Shown one piece after another: positions 13,096 to 24,600 of a stretch of DNA of 64,000 nt. This DNA is from Dicaeum eximium. Its lineage: Eukaryota; Chordata; Aves; Passeriformes; Dicaeidae. The notes below the pieces were generated by a model. That model worked only from the letters and a program-made list of their open reading frames with translations. It searched no databases and was not told the DNA's origin. Each line of letters starts with the position of its first letter. Positions within the stretch are counted from its first letter, which is position 1. A program made the translations under genes and the position numbers. The stretch spans positions 945,437-1,009,436 of the forward strand of contig VWZP01009947.1 of assembly GCA_013396995.1 (NCBI GenBank). The letters are read 5' to 3'.

Positions 13096-15440
13096 ACAAA
13101 TAGATTTGAATGTGTGAGGTAAAGCCAGATGCATCTTGTTATATGGGCTGCATTTAGAAACTCAGATGTGTTTTCTTTCAGGCTAGAGCTGTTGATAACT
13201 GGAGCTGTTGGAAGTGACTCCCATTCCCAGCACCTTGCCTCCCTCCAGCTCATTCCAGCTGCTGCTGTAGCAGCTTCTTGCTGGGCCCTGGTGACAGAAA
13301 CGATGCTAAGGGTGAGACAGTGGAGAAAATGGGACTGTTCTTCAGCTTGGCTTTGGAGAGAGTATAGTATGTGTTCTACAAAACAACAGTGTTGTATTTG
13401 CAAAATCAGAAGCTTCTTTCCAGGGAACTCTTTAAAGGGCAAACCAGAGGGCAGCCAGCAGCAAAACCATTTTCTAGCTCCAGAGGTGTTGCTCTCAAGG
13501 GCCAGCATAAATCCTTGAAGCATTAAAGCTGTGAAAACAAATTGAGAGAAGAATGGAATGAAATTGTTCTTACCAAAATAGCAACCCAGGTTCTTATGCT
13601 CAGAAATAAATTTAGCCAGAAGAGTGCAGAAGTTACACTTCACCCTGCTCTGCTCCGTGGTGCTGAGTGAGCCCAAGCAGCTGGGGAAGAGCAGAATTAT
13701 TGCACAGGGAGGGTGGCTGCTGCCAGGAGAGGAACTGGGGAAGGAGAGTGAGGCTTTCCTTGAGTGGAGGACCAAGAGGTGATGCTGTGGCCTCTGTGGG
13801 GTGTGATGGAGCTGTATGGGCCATATGGAGGAGCTGCAGCAGCTTTTTGGTTCTCCAACCAGTTCCTTGCTCAAATACTTTCAGCCAAGCCATGTTTCGG
13901 TGCATCACTGGAGAGAATTATCTTCTTGTAATGCTTTTTTCATCTTTGGATTTTAAGCTTCTTGACTTCTCACATGGGCATGCTTTCTGAAACTATAGTA
14001 AGTAGCTAGCTTTGCTCCCTCCAACCCCATGTAAGCTGAGAGAAGCTCAGATTTATGAAAAATAATGAGTAGATGGGCCTGGTCCCCAGAAATGGGGCAA
14101 GGGAGGGCAGGTATGCAGATATCTGTTTTAGTCTGTTAGCATGTCTCACTTTTGACCTGAAGGACCACACAATATGCTGAGAAAACTAATCCAGCACTGA
14201 AAGCTGGCTTGCTTGAAAAATCTACAGACTTTCCCAAGAATTTATTTTTCTCTCTGACACTTGCCATCAATCTATTTGCAGCTCCTGTTACGAGGAATTT
14301 ACATCAAAACCTCAGGAAACCACTTGATGCTTTCTAAAACACAATGCTTTAGTTTAATTATTATTATTAAATATGCCTTTGTGTTTTTAAAAGTATTTAA
14401 GATCTAGTTAATTAGCTGGGTTGGTTTTACATTACACATGCTCCTCACGACACTCAGCTGAAAAGCCACCACTGAATTAAGTCATAATTACATAATCCTC
14501 TGTCATAGGTATGATGTTGATTCACATTTATGTGTAACTCTTCCTACCACACATAATTTTTATAATTTCAAAGTCAACTGTTTGACAGTGACAGATGACG
14601 ATTAACTCTCCCCTGTTCTCAAATTAAAAGCTGTTAATTACTATTTGGTACTTTTAAACTGAAAACACAAATGCCTTAGCCCTACACAGATCCTAGGTGA
14701 GCAGCTAGTTGACACCTCCACTGAGAGAACCATCAAAATTACAAACATCTTTTTTCCTCTCTTTTGAACTTCTCAGCAGAAGAAAGGTGTTGCTGTTTTC
14801 ACTTCAAAAGCGCTGCTGGTTGTTTTCCAAACTCTCTGTGGAGCTGAGATGGATGCAGAGGGTGTCCTGCAGCTCAGCCTGACCTTCTTTGTATGCCAGC
14901 AAGGTCAGCACTACATTTTTACATTTTCTGTTTGTGAAATTGAGCTCCACTGGAGTGACTCCTGGTTAACAGCAGTCATCGTTATCAGACTGGGAAGAAA
15001 TCTGAGAGATCCAGACCCAGCTGTCAGCACAAATATTCTTGAGAGCCTTGGCAGGGAATAACACTGTCCCATTTTGTTAAAATGGAAGTGATGGTGATGA
15101 GAATGTTTAGAATTTGTCCATGTTTTAAATATTTTTTATTTGGAGTAATACATAAAAATTGCAGAAGCCTAGTTGAGGGGGACGATGATCTGGAATGTAC
15201 AATCACTGCTTTTAGGGCCTCAGCTTCCACATTTTGAAGGAAGAAATCTCTAAATAAATAATATATAATGATATGTAACCTATAAATATATAATATAAAC
15301 TAAAATAATGGATTCATTGTTAATATAAGAACTGTGTATCCTAGTATGAATCTAGAGACAGGTTATTAGTTCTCAGAAAATGTTGTAGCTGCTTAAACAG
15401 CAGTTCAAAAAGGCAATTTAAAAGGAGTTTTATAACCCAG

Positions 15441-15520
15441 CCATAATCATGGAAATGCTGGAGTTGGAAGGGACTGCCTTTTGGTCACCCCTTGTCCTTC
15501 ACACTACACACAGGTCACCC
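15441..15520 (-). mobile_element. Probable degraded CR1 LINE 3' fragment
   Basis: The segment resembles the reverse complement of the CR1 tail: ATCATGGAA, then GGAGTTGGAAGGGACTG. The match fades quickly. It is much weaker than the two clear copies at 18.3 and 49.6 kb. Confidence 0.35.
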
Positions 15521-18267
15521 AGTGGTGACTCTCAGGACAGGGTTTATTCCAGTGGTGTCCCCAGTGAAAGGGCCATAAGCCAGCCTCTGGGGCCTGTTCC
15601 ATTGCACAACTGCTCCTCTTAATTTTCTCCTGATATTTATCACAGTTCTTCCCTTTTGCACTTCACATCCACTACTTTTTTCATGACTCTATTTATTAAT
15701 GAGAGAGATTTGGTCCTCTCACTCCCTGGGACAAGGGAACTTACTGAAACTCCTCACCAGGAAATTCGATCCCCATGGGTGTCACAGAACAGAACAAGGT
15801 ATCCAGAGATGTATCTGGACCTTCTGAGTATGCAAATACAGTTTGAAATATCTATCCTTAAACTACTGATGGCTGCTTTTCAGGGCAGATCATAAATGCT
15901 GTGAGAACTAATACCTGTATTAGCTCAGAGGGAGCCCAAACATAAATCCCTTCTCTTTCCAGCCACATGCTCAATGATTTTCATTGCCTCTCACCTTTGC
16001 CTATTGGTGCCCCAGGCCAATTCCTCGTTACCTGACACTAAAACAGTCATACAGTGATCTCCATTCTGTACCCTACTGTTTCCTACTTCTATTTTTGATC
16101 ACTTGTGTAAAGACAGAAAAAAAGAGAAAGATGTAGCTGGGCAAAAATTCCTGACCCTTTGGGTGCCCCTTCATGTTCAGACCTTAGTGGGAAGTTACAC
16201 CCATTCACCTCCTTATTGCTCATCAGTTGCCTGTCTCTTATGACAGGAAAATCACAACCTTCAATTTACAAACTCTCTGTCAAAACTGCTCTGTTTTGTT
16301 TTGGTTTTTTAATGGTCTCGTTTGAAGAGCGCTTTTCCAGAGTATGGCAGAATTTCTGGATCCTTGTTATGTTGAATACAGGAAGTGATACTTTCAAATA
16401 TTTTGGCTTTTAGAGTTTAAGAAGTTACGAGATGGGATCAGGTTGCTCATCTCATGTGAGTACTGTAAAATGTGTCCTTCAAGGCAAACAAACCCACCAG
16501 TAAAAAGAATTAATGTGCTCTCTAATGCACTTCCAAAAAGTCATGAAAAAGCCAAATGGCATCAGACAGATGCGTCTGGAAAGTGTTGACTGATAAGTTA
16601 TCAAGGTGAAGCATTAACCAGTAATTAATCAGTTCTTATTAGCAGTTGAATCTCATTTTGTTTAGTTTTCTCCCTGAGAATGTCACATGGAAACATGAAA
16701 TGTCTTGCATGAGTGGAATTTTGGGCTCTAACTCGTGATCTTTGGCAATTAGTATTGCAGTGATGCTAAAAATAAAAGTGTTTCTTTCCTACTGTCTGTA
16801 TCACTCATTAGTTAAAATGCTCCACAAGGAGCAAATAGGAAGTTTTCATTTATTGTATGTAATTTAATATAAATAGCAATGCTACTTAACACAAGAGCTG
16901 TGATTAGGAATGTCCCTCTTCACTCAGCTGAGCTGGGGGAAACAAAGTCAGAAGTTACTTCAGGGGAGGAGCAGTTACCCAAACAGAGAAGAAAAACTGG
17001 AATGGAGTGTCAAAAGGACTCGATGTCACGTTGCAGGTCAGTGACAGAGCTGGGACTGCACTGGTGACAAATCAAGGGCCTGTTTGGTCTTGTTCTGGGA
17101 GACTGGGGGAAGGAAAATAATAATGGTTTTTAAGGAGCACGGTGTGAATAGCTGCCCACACATTAAGTGAAAAATACTTAATTTATCCCCTTTTTATAAA
17201 CTAATTTAAAAGAGCATTTAAACACTTTTAATTTTATGACCTGAAAATATTTTAAATCTAGTTTTTTACCTTAAAATTGAGACAAAGTTTCTCTTTCTTA
17301 AAGTGGCACAAAAAGGGTTTTTTGGTAACTGAAATGCTAATGTTCCAATCTTTATCCTTCATTCAACTTCTCCATCGAACAAAAAGTGACGAAGTTTGAG
17401 GGAATCACTACTTTGGGTAAAAAATGACCTGCAAAATAAATGTAAGAGGAAAAGGGCCATTAAATTTTAGCTTAAATAAGACAGCTTGCACTTGAATTTC
17501 AAGAACTCTATGAGATAACTAGGATCATGTCTATAAAATATCCTGGTACTTTTTAATAAAGAAAAAGAAACTATTTAATGAAACTTTGTGTATTTTTAAA
17601 AGTCATATTTATTCGAATAATGGCTTCAGCTGTTCTGTGTATGCTGTCAGTCCAAGTGTGCTGCAAGGCACTCTCTTTAAAAGCCACCATTCACTCCTTT
17701 TGTTTGGAGGAGGCTCTCTGAGATGAGATGACTTCCTTTGGAAGAAGATGAAGCTTGAGGCTCTGCATGAGCCACGTCTGCAGACCTGACCCCACTCCAG
17801 GGGCTGTGGCTTTCCTCCTCCTTGCACTGCCTGCACCCAGAGAGCCTGGACCAGGAGGCAGAGGCTGGACAAGGCTCCTGGAGCAGTTTCTTTTTTGCCA
17901 AGTTATGGAGAGCCCACAGGGGCTGAGCAGGGGTTTAGGCTGTCCCTCAGGTGAGCCTGGTGCCCACATTCAGCACCGAGCAGCTGCTCCTGGCCCTGCC
18001 TGTGCAGATGCAGAGTGTGTCTGTCACTTCTTGTGGCTGGAGAATGGGGGAAACCTTCCCCTGCCCAGCTCCACGAGGATGGACCTGTCCTGTTCCTTCA
18101 TGGCTCTGTGAAGCGGAAAACCAGAATCAGTGCACAAAAACTGCTCCTTGTGCTGCCCGTGGTCACACAGCCAGGTCTCTCTGGGGTTCCTGTCACCCCA
18201 AAAATCCCTGAGCTGGCCTCCATCACCCAGACCTGAGGTGGACATGGGACGCATCCTGTCTTGACAT

Positions 18268-18518
18268 GATTAGTCGATGTAGCCTAGAGCTGTGCCAGAG
18301 AAGGTTGAAGTTGGACATCAGGTAGAATTTCTTCATGGAAAGGATTGCCAAGCATTGGAACTGGCTGCCCAGGGCGGTGGCGGAGTCCCCATCCCTGGAG
18401 GTGTTGAAGAAATCATTGGAAGTGTCGTTTAGTGCTCTGTTTGACCGGGTGTGATGGGTCAAAGGCTGGACTTGGTGATCTGGGAGGTCTTTCCCGAGCT
18501 CAATGGCTTTGTGACTCC
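18268..18518 (+). mobile_element. CR1 LINE 3' end (truncated copy)
   Basis: The order of conserved CR1 3'-end blocks is clear: GAAGTTGGACATCAGG, AATTTCTTCATGGAAAG, GGCTGCCCAGGGCGGTGG, CATCCCTGGAGGTGTT, GGCTGGACTTGGTGATCT, GGAGGTCTTTCC, then a decayed terminal repeat. It is 5'-truncated, as is usual for CR1, and carries no reverse transcriptase reading frame. Its 3' end stops about 60 bp before the GC-rich GFPT2 promoter repeats and about 170 bp before the GFPT2 start codon. Confidence 0.85.
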
Positions 18519-18578
18519 CCGTGTGCGGAGCTCGGCAGGGCCGGGCCGGGCAGGGCGGGGTTCGCCGCGGTCCCGCCG

Positions 18579-18650
18579 GGCTCTGCCCCGGCTGGGCTCT
18601 GTCCCCCATGGCTCTGCCCCTCCGGCTCTGTCCCCCCCCGGCTCTGTCCC
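18579..18650 (+). repeat. Five degenerate GGCTCTGYCCC repeats in GFPT2 promoter/5' UTR
   Basis: GGCTCTGYCCC occurs at 18579, 18595, 18610, 18624 and 18640, with spacings of 14-16 bp. The array ends 37 bp before the GFPT2 start codon. The C-rich runs could serve as GC-box-like sites or, if transcribed, structure the 5' UTR. The third copy overlaps an ATG at 18608 that is out of frame with the GFPT2 start. Confidence 0.75.
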
Positions 18651-18686
18651 TTCCATNCCGGGAGCGGAGGGGCCGTGCCTGCCACC

Positions 18687-21600
18687 ATGTGCGGTGAGTG
18701 ACGGACCGCGGGCTGAGCCCGGCACCAAGGGACAAGGGCCGCTTTGTCCCCGAGCCCGGCGGTGTCGCGGCTGCGGGTTCGCTCGGGACTGGCCCCGCCG
18801 CATCCTTTGGGGGGTGACAAGGACGGGGAGCGCTGGCAGGTGAAGGTGGAGCCCCTCCGCCCGCCCCTTCTCCCGAGGAGAGGCGATCGTTCCGTCCCTC
18901 CCTCCCCGGGCCCCCCGTGCCTGGCGCCGTGTCCCCGGCTCTTGGGATGGAAATCGCCCCGTTCCCTCTGCCCGGGGTGCCCGGGGTGCCCGGGGTGCCC
19001 GGGGTGCCCGGGGTGCCCGGGGTGCCCGGTTACCTCTGCTCCTAGTCCCGCTGCCTCTGATGCACGGGATGCGCTGGGCTCTGTTTTTCCTAATCCGGGA
19101 CTAGGGATTGATTAATCGTGACTCACTTCCGAGCTGCGCCGATAAGGGAGAGTTTGTGGTTTTCAAACAAAGGCGGTGAAGGAGCTTAATTCTTAGCTGT
19201 TGTGAGTTTATTCACCTCTTTTTTTTTTTCTAATAAAGATGAGATGGTGTAGATAATTCCTACAGCGTGTACACAGTTGCTTAGATATGCTTCAGATCAG
19301 ATTGAAATCAAAGTGTGGGTTCAGAAGCTGCTCATGCGATTGTATTTGGTTATGGAGGAAAGTTCAGTGAAACTTTGCCAATCTGTCCCTGACATCTCCT
19401 CTCAGGCCTGATGAAAGTAGAAAAAATTGCACTTGTACTTCTTAGTCATCATCAACAAAACCTCTTCTGTGGGATGCAGACTGAAAGTGAGTTGAGTTAC
19501 TGCTCCCAAAATTGTACTTTCTGAATTAGGTATCTTTTCTGTGCCTCCACATCCTTTTTAACTGTAACCTCAGAAAGAGCAAGGGGCTCAGGAATCCTCT
19601 TTCACTTGAATGGAAACACGAGGTGACATTGTTTCAGCTCCTATTGTTGGAGCTCCTACCTGACGGATCACTATCAATGAGACAAACTCGGTGTTTTTTC
19701 TAAACAAAACCCCTCCAGGTGAGAGACCTGGCTCCGTGCCTGAGCCCTCCTCGAGTATGCTCGGCAAGGCCTGAGACACGTAATGGTAATATCAAAAACT
19801 GTGCATGTCTGGGCTGTGTATTGATTGGGAAGTGAGGGTGTTAACAGTGTTCAAGGAGTTCGGCAGAATTGAGGTGGAGCAAGTGACTCAGTATGAAATG
19901 GCAAAGAGCAGCAGTTCATGAAGGGTAAGTGAGAGCAGAGATGGTTTTTTTTCCCATCAGCATTTAGAGACGTCTTATATTGCATTTGTTTTCATAAAAG
20001 ATATCCCCCAGCCTGCTATGCTGATCTCTGTAGGGAGTGTAGGAGTTCTAGAGACTGCAACCAGCAGTTTTGAAATTACTTTTTTGCTGCTGTTGTTATT
20101 TTTTCATATCTTTCCAGTTTTAAATGCTGATAATGGACCCTATTGTGTTTTCTTTGGCTTCAGGTAGCATGTCGAGATTTATAGCCCTTAGTTTATGTTT
20201 TGAAAATACATAGGTCATAAAAACTGCTGTAAACATGCTTGTAAGGAAGTAAAGTTAAGATGTTATCATTCTCACATGTAAGACAGTATAGCAAAAGTAT
20301 TCAAGTAAAGTATTCAGGGTTTAAAAACAGTCAGGATGCACTTAAACTGATATCTCTTTTAAATCAAAGTTAGTTTCATCAGGAAATGAAGTTGGGACTT
20401 TTTCAAAGCTAAGTTTCTGGCATCAACAATGTGCTTACCCCAATAGAGGTATCCTTTTATTTTTCAAAAAGTAAATAATTTTATTCAAACTTCAAGTATA
20501 GGCTGCCCCCTTCTTGATTTTGGTGAAATCTTGCAATTGCAAGAGTTCTTGTGGAATTTTCCCACAAAAAATACTCAATTTACTTTTTCTCCTTTTGATG
20601 CTCTGCTCTGTAGTCCGGAAAGGGGAATCTCTAAAGTCTTGATATGCATTTAAAGGGAGAGCCCTGCTTTCAGTGTCTGCACATGATTGAAGCTGGTATT
20701 AGTAATGTTTTAGCAACCTTCTTTTTCTGCTTTTAGCATCTGCTTCTAAAGGTAAGCCATACATGATTGACCTAGTTCGTCCTTCTAAGCAGACTGTGAT
20801 TATGGAAAGTTATAAACTAGATATAACATTCAGATCAAGAGGAGAATGTCCTAGTAAAACACTTCTTGGCTGCTTTTCCTGGATTTTATGTTTTTGAGTC
20901 TTCTTAAGGAAGCAAGATCTGGAAATGACATCTAATACCTTGGGGAGGCCATCATAAAGGAACTTGTTAGCATCACAAAACTCTTATCATAAGATGATTC
21001 AACTGCAATTCGGTCATACTGGTGTGCTTCCAAAAAAGAATTAAGATACAAGGAGTCTTTATCAGAAGTTGTTTCTACATGAGTTGAGTAATGTGCTTTA
21101 AATCTCGCCAAAAGGATGATGAGGAGGGAAAAAGTATGCAAGTGGATAAATCATAAAACAGAAATGTACTAGAGAAAGTGTTACTCTGTGCTTAGAGTAA
21201 GATTTACTTCCCTTAACTGGAAGAGTTTATAACATGTTCTTTGAAGTCAGGCTGTAGCTATTGTTTTCATTTTAAATGGCCTCTGGTGACTTCTGCATCT
21301 TCTAATGCACGTGTGTGGAAGTGCAGCTCCAATTCCCTGGAAACAAGGATCTTTTTAACAATTGCAGCACACTGGCAGCATTGTGAGGATGGTCCCAGAG
21401 GAAGGTTCTTCCTGGAGCTCTGTGTAGTGAAAGATGCCACATGGAACATACAAGGATGTTGAGGCTTAAATTCATTGTGAAATCTGGCCTAGAAAGTAGA
21501 GCTGGATCTGAAATGAGGTGTGGCAATGTTTTGGAATGATGTTGAGAAACTCGTATTGAAGAAATTGAAGAATGCTGCTTTTGAGGTTCGTGGTTAGTGC

Positions 21601-24600
21601 CAGAGAACGGTAAATATCTGCCTGGAAAAATTATCAACAGGCTCTCAGTCTAAAGTGACTGCTTATAACCAGGGGCATTATTTTTCAAAGCATCCATGAA
21701 GAACAGTATTAAGCACTTCAAGTTCCCAAATACCTCCTTAAATGCAACTATTGTCTTAATGTCTCCGTTAATGTTGGGTGTACTAGAAATAATTAGGCTG
21801 AGCTCCTCATAAATCTCATTTCTGAAGCAGAAAAGTATTATCCACCCTTTAATCTTTCCAAAATAAATTCAGAGGCAAATGTAGTACTCACTTGTCTCAC
21901 TGTCAGATCAACAGTATTAATGTCTTATAAACCAGTGGAGTAACCAAAGTCACAGTAATATTTATAAAGGAGATTTATTGGTGTATCATTATAACAGCTT
22001 CTTCACTATGGCCATTTACAGTTCAAAAGCCTTAATTGAGGGGGAAGAGGGTGTTAAATTTCAAACAAAGGCTTTCTCTATATAAAACACTTGTCTGAAC
22101 TGCTTATCTGTTGAGCTCTTAAAGTCTGTTTTTTTCCGAACTGTAGTCCCCGGTCCTGACTTGTTGCTTGGAGAAACTGTTGAAACAGTAAAATCAGTTG
22201 TTTCTGTTTTATTGGGGTACAGATTTGCAAGAGTTAATAAAAGGGTCTGATGTACCCATATAAGTACCAGAGCTGCAGGAACAGCAGTAGGCAGAGAAAA
22301 GGAATGGCTGTGTTTTCCTTTGCAGGTGACTCATTACACCTTTCCTAAAGATAAAACAACATCCCCAACACCCTTCTAATAAAAAAATGCTTGTGTACTT
22401 CCGAAAAAAAAAAAAAAAAAANTGGGGGAACCAAGCCCCAAACTAAAAAGCCTCCCCTTGGTCAGGGCTCAGGGCTCTGTCCCTGCCGGGCTGTGCTGAG
22501 GCAGCGCGGGGGGTGCTTGTGTTTTGGGTGACCCTGTTTTGTACCTTCTGCTTCTTTCCTTTGTTGTCCTACCCTATTGACTTCTGCCCTTTCCTCATGT
22601 TTTCTCCTCCGTTCTCTTTCTGCTGAAGTGAGTGCTGCACACAGGATTAAGCTGGAGCCTTTCAGAAATAGATGTTGTGCCTCGCACCTACCCTTGGGTA
22701 TTTAAGGCCATGACTTGGATTACAAAAGTCTCCTTGTGTTAGTACTGGTGAATATATTCCTTCTTTGAATGCCTGGATATGAAATAGATCACAATGTTCC
22801 CATTTTCAGCTGTGGTTTTCGTGAAAAGTAGAGCTTTTTTAACCTCTCCTAACTGTTTAACTCTTGGTGGGTAACATGAGGAGAGTGAAACTCTCCAGTA
22901 AAGTTTGTGTTATGTGATGAAATGAAGCTTCTGAGTCCTTTATTGTATTTGAATTCTTTCCATTTCAAAATGCATTAGAAGGAATTGTACTAAATGGGGA
23001 GGTTGGGTGCCCCTAGGACTTCACCCTGATACTAGTTTTAAAGAGTTTTAAATTGAGTCTGAAGTGATGGAAAATTTTAAAATAACCTCTTTGCTTCTTT
23101 TCTCCCCTCCTTCCCCCTTTCTCTTTAAACAGGAATTTTTGCTTATCTAAACTACAGAGTGCCTCGCACTAGGAAGGAAATATATGAAACCCTGATAAAA
23201 GGATTACAGAGACTGGAATACAGAGGATATGACTCTGCAGGTATGTTAACCAATTCAACAAATTCATTTTAGCAACCAATAGCTCATTCCATTGAGGCCT
23301 CTTGGCTTTTGGATTTTTCTTTCTTTATTCTACAGGTCAACTGATCAGAATTAATTAGCTTGATTCTTGGAGTGCTACAGCTTTCCTCAGGACTTAAAAT
23401 TGGGTGTTTAACTCTGTAATTAGATGGTTGAGGTTAGCTCAAGAAGCAAAACAAACAGGGTGTGGAAGAAGATCTCTATACAGGGCCATGTAGTTTGTGC
23501 CTCAGCCTTTTTTGTGTATGTGAATCGCAGTGAAGGATGGGGAAGATCAAACTTGTCTTAAATTTGAGTTGGCTCATTTCATCAGGCAAAATATTTCAGT
23601 CTGTTGTCAAATACAATTTGAGATTGCTCAGGTATGTTTTAATCTGTGCAGTGGATGTAGACTTGATGTGGTTTCATTTGAACATGCACGGGTCTAGCAA
23701 CAGACTTCAAATATATCCCTTTAAAGGGTAATTTAAAATACTAATTTCAGTGGTGTGTGCCTGTGTGTGTTTTCTCAGCATTTTCCTCATTCTAATGTAT
23801 TTCATGCTTTAAGTAGCACTTATGACTGTGTCCTGTGCTGTAGGAGTGGCAATTGATGGAAATAATAATGAAGATAAAGAAAGATTCATCAAACTGGTTA
23901 AGAAAAGAGGAAAAGTAAAGGCCCTGGAAGAAGAGTTGTACAGTAAGTGTTAAAAGTGACCCCTTTACTTTGGCCTCCCAGTCAGATACCATCTGCACCT
24001 CAGCAGAAAGTCAGGCCATAAAACTGCAGTTATGATTTTGCATCAGCAATAACTGCATTGGGAAATCCAAGCAGCTAAATTTTTTGTGCCACTCAAACCT
24101 GCATTTAAAAGGCAAGCTGATCTTCAGCTGTAGCACTGTGAGATTGTCAGTCTACGCTCCCTTCTTTTGGTTGCTTCTTTGTTCAAAACCTGGGCTCCTT
24201 TGGCTCTTCACTCATGTGATTTCTGTGCTGCATGGCTGAAATGCTGAAACATGCACTCTGACAGAATTTATGACCATTTAAGCAGCTGGCTGTCATCACA
24301 ATCTGTTTTATGCAGTGCTTCCATCTGTGAAGGGCTGAAGTTGTGTTTTAATACGTTTACATTATAATTTGTAGTAATGGGGTTTGTTAGCCTGGCTGTT
24401 AGTGTTGGCTAAAAACACTCATGTCTTGGCAAACAAGGTTTTAATCACAGTAGCTTGAACTTTCTGAAGTGTCATGTCAAGAAAGCAAATGGTTTAAAAA
24501 AACCCCAGAAGATAGTGTTTAGATTTTTGCCTGTAGGAATTGTCTTTGTGTTTTACTAATCGTGTGTGTGTGTGTATGTGTGTGTGAGAGAGAGAGAGAG

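Larger units (their letters stand above)
3440..18260. other. Intergenic DNA upstream of GFPT2
   Basis: No coding gene is supported. The longest open frame is 268 codons on the minus strand (13068-13874). It has low-complexity, Ser/Leu/His-rich composition with no recognisable domain and no splice context, so I rejected it. Two A+T-rich stretches with several TAATTA-type motifs lie near 7430-7500 and 14340-14660 and could be conserved non-coding elements. The part from about 17750 to 18240 becomes GC-richer as the GFPT2 promoter approaches. Confidence 0.6.
18520..19080 (+). promoter_or_regulatory. GFPT2: GFPT2 CpG-island promoter and 5' UTR
   Basis: Very G+C-rich and CpG-dense sequence surrounds the first coding exon, including GGGCGGGG (Sp/KLF-like, about 18553-18560) and no evident TATA box. 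The transcription start is not visible from sequence alone but probably lies between 18530 and 18660. One ambiguous base (n) sits at 18657 in the likely 5' UTR. Confidence 0.7.

Noticed and set aside
13068..13874. 268-codon open frame on the minus strand
   Set aside because: No recognisable domain, low-complexity composition, overlapping open frames on the other strand, and no splice or promoter context in a vertebrate intergenic region.
18223..18735. 170-codon minus-strand frame across the GFPT2 promoter
   Set aside because: It is composed of antisense CR1 plus GC-rich promoter repeats and contains the ambiguous base; it is not a gene.
18744..19115. Collagen-like repeat (GCP)n open frame
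   Set aside because: It is simply the translation of the 9-bp CCCGGGGTG minisatellite within GFPT2 intron 1.
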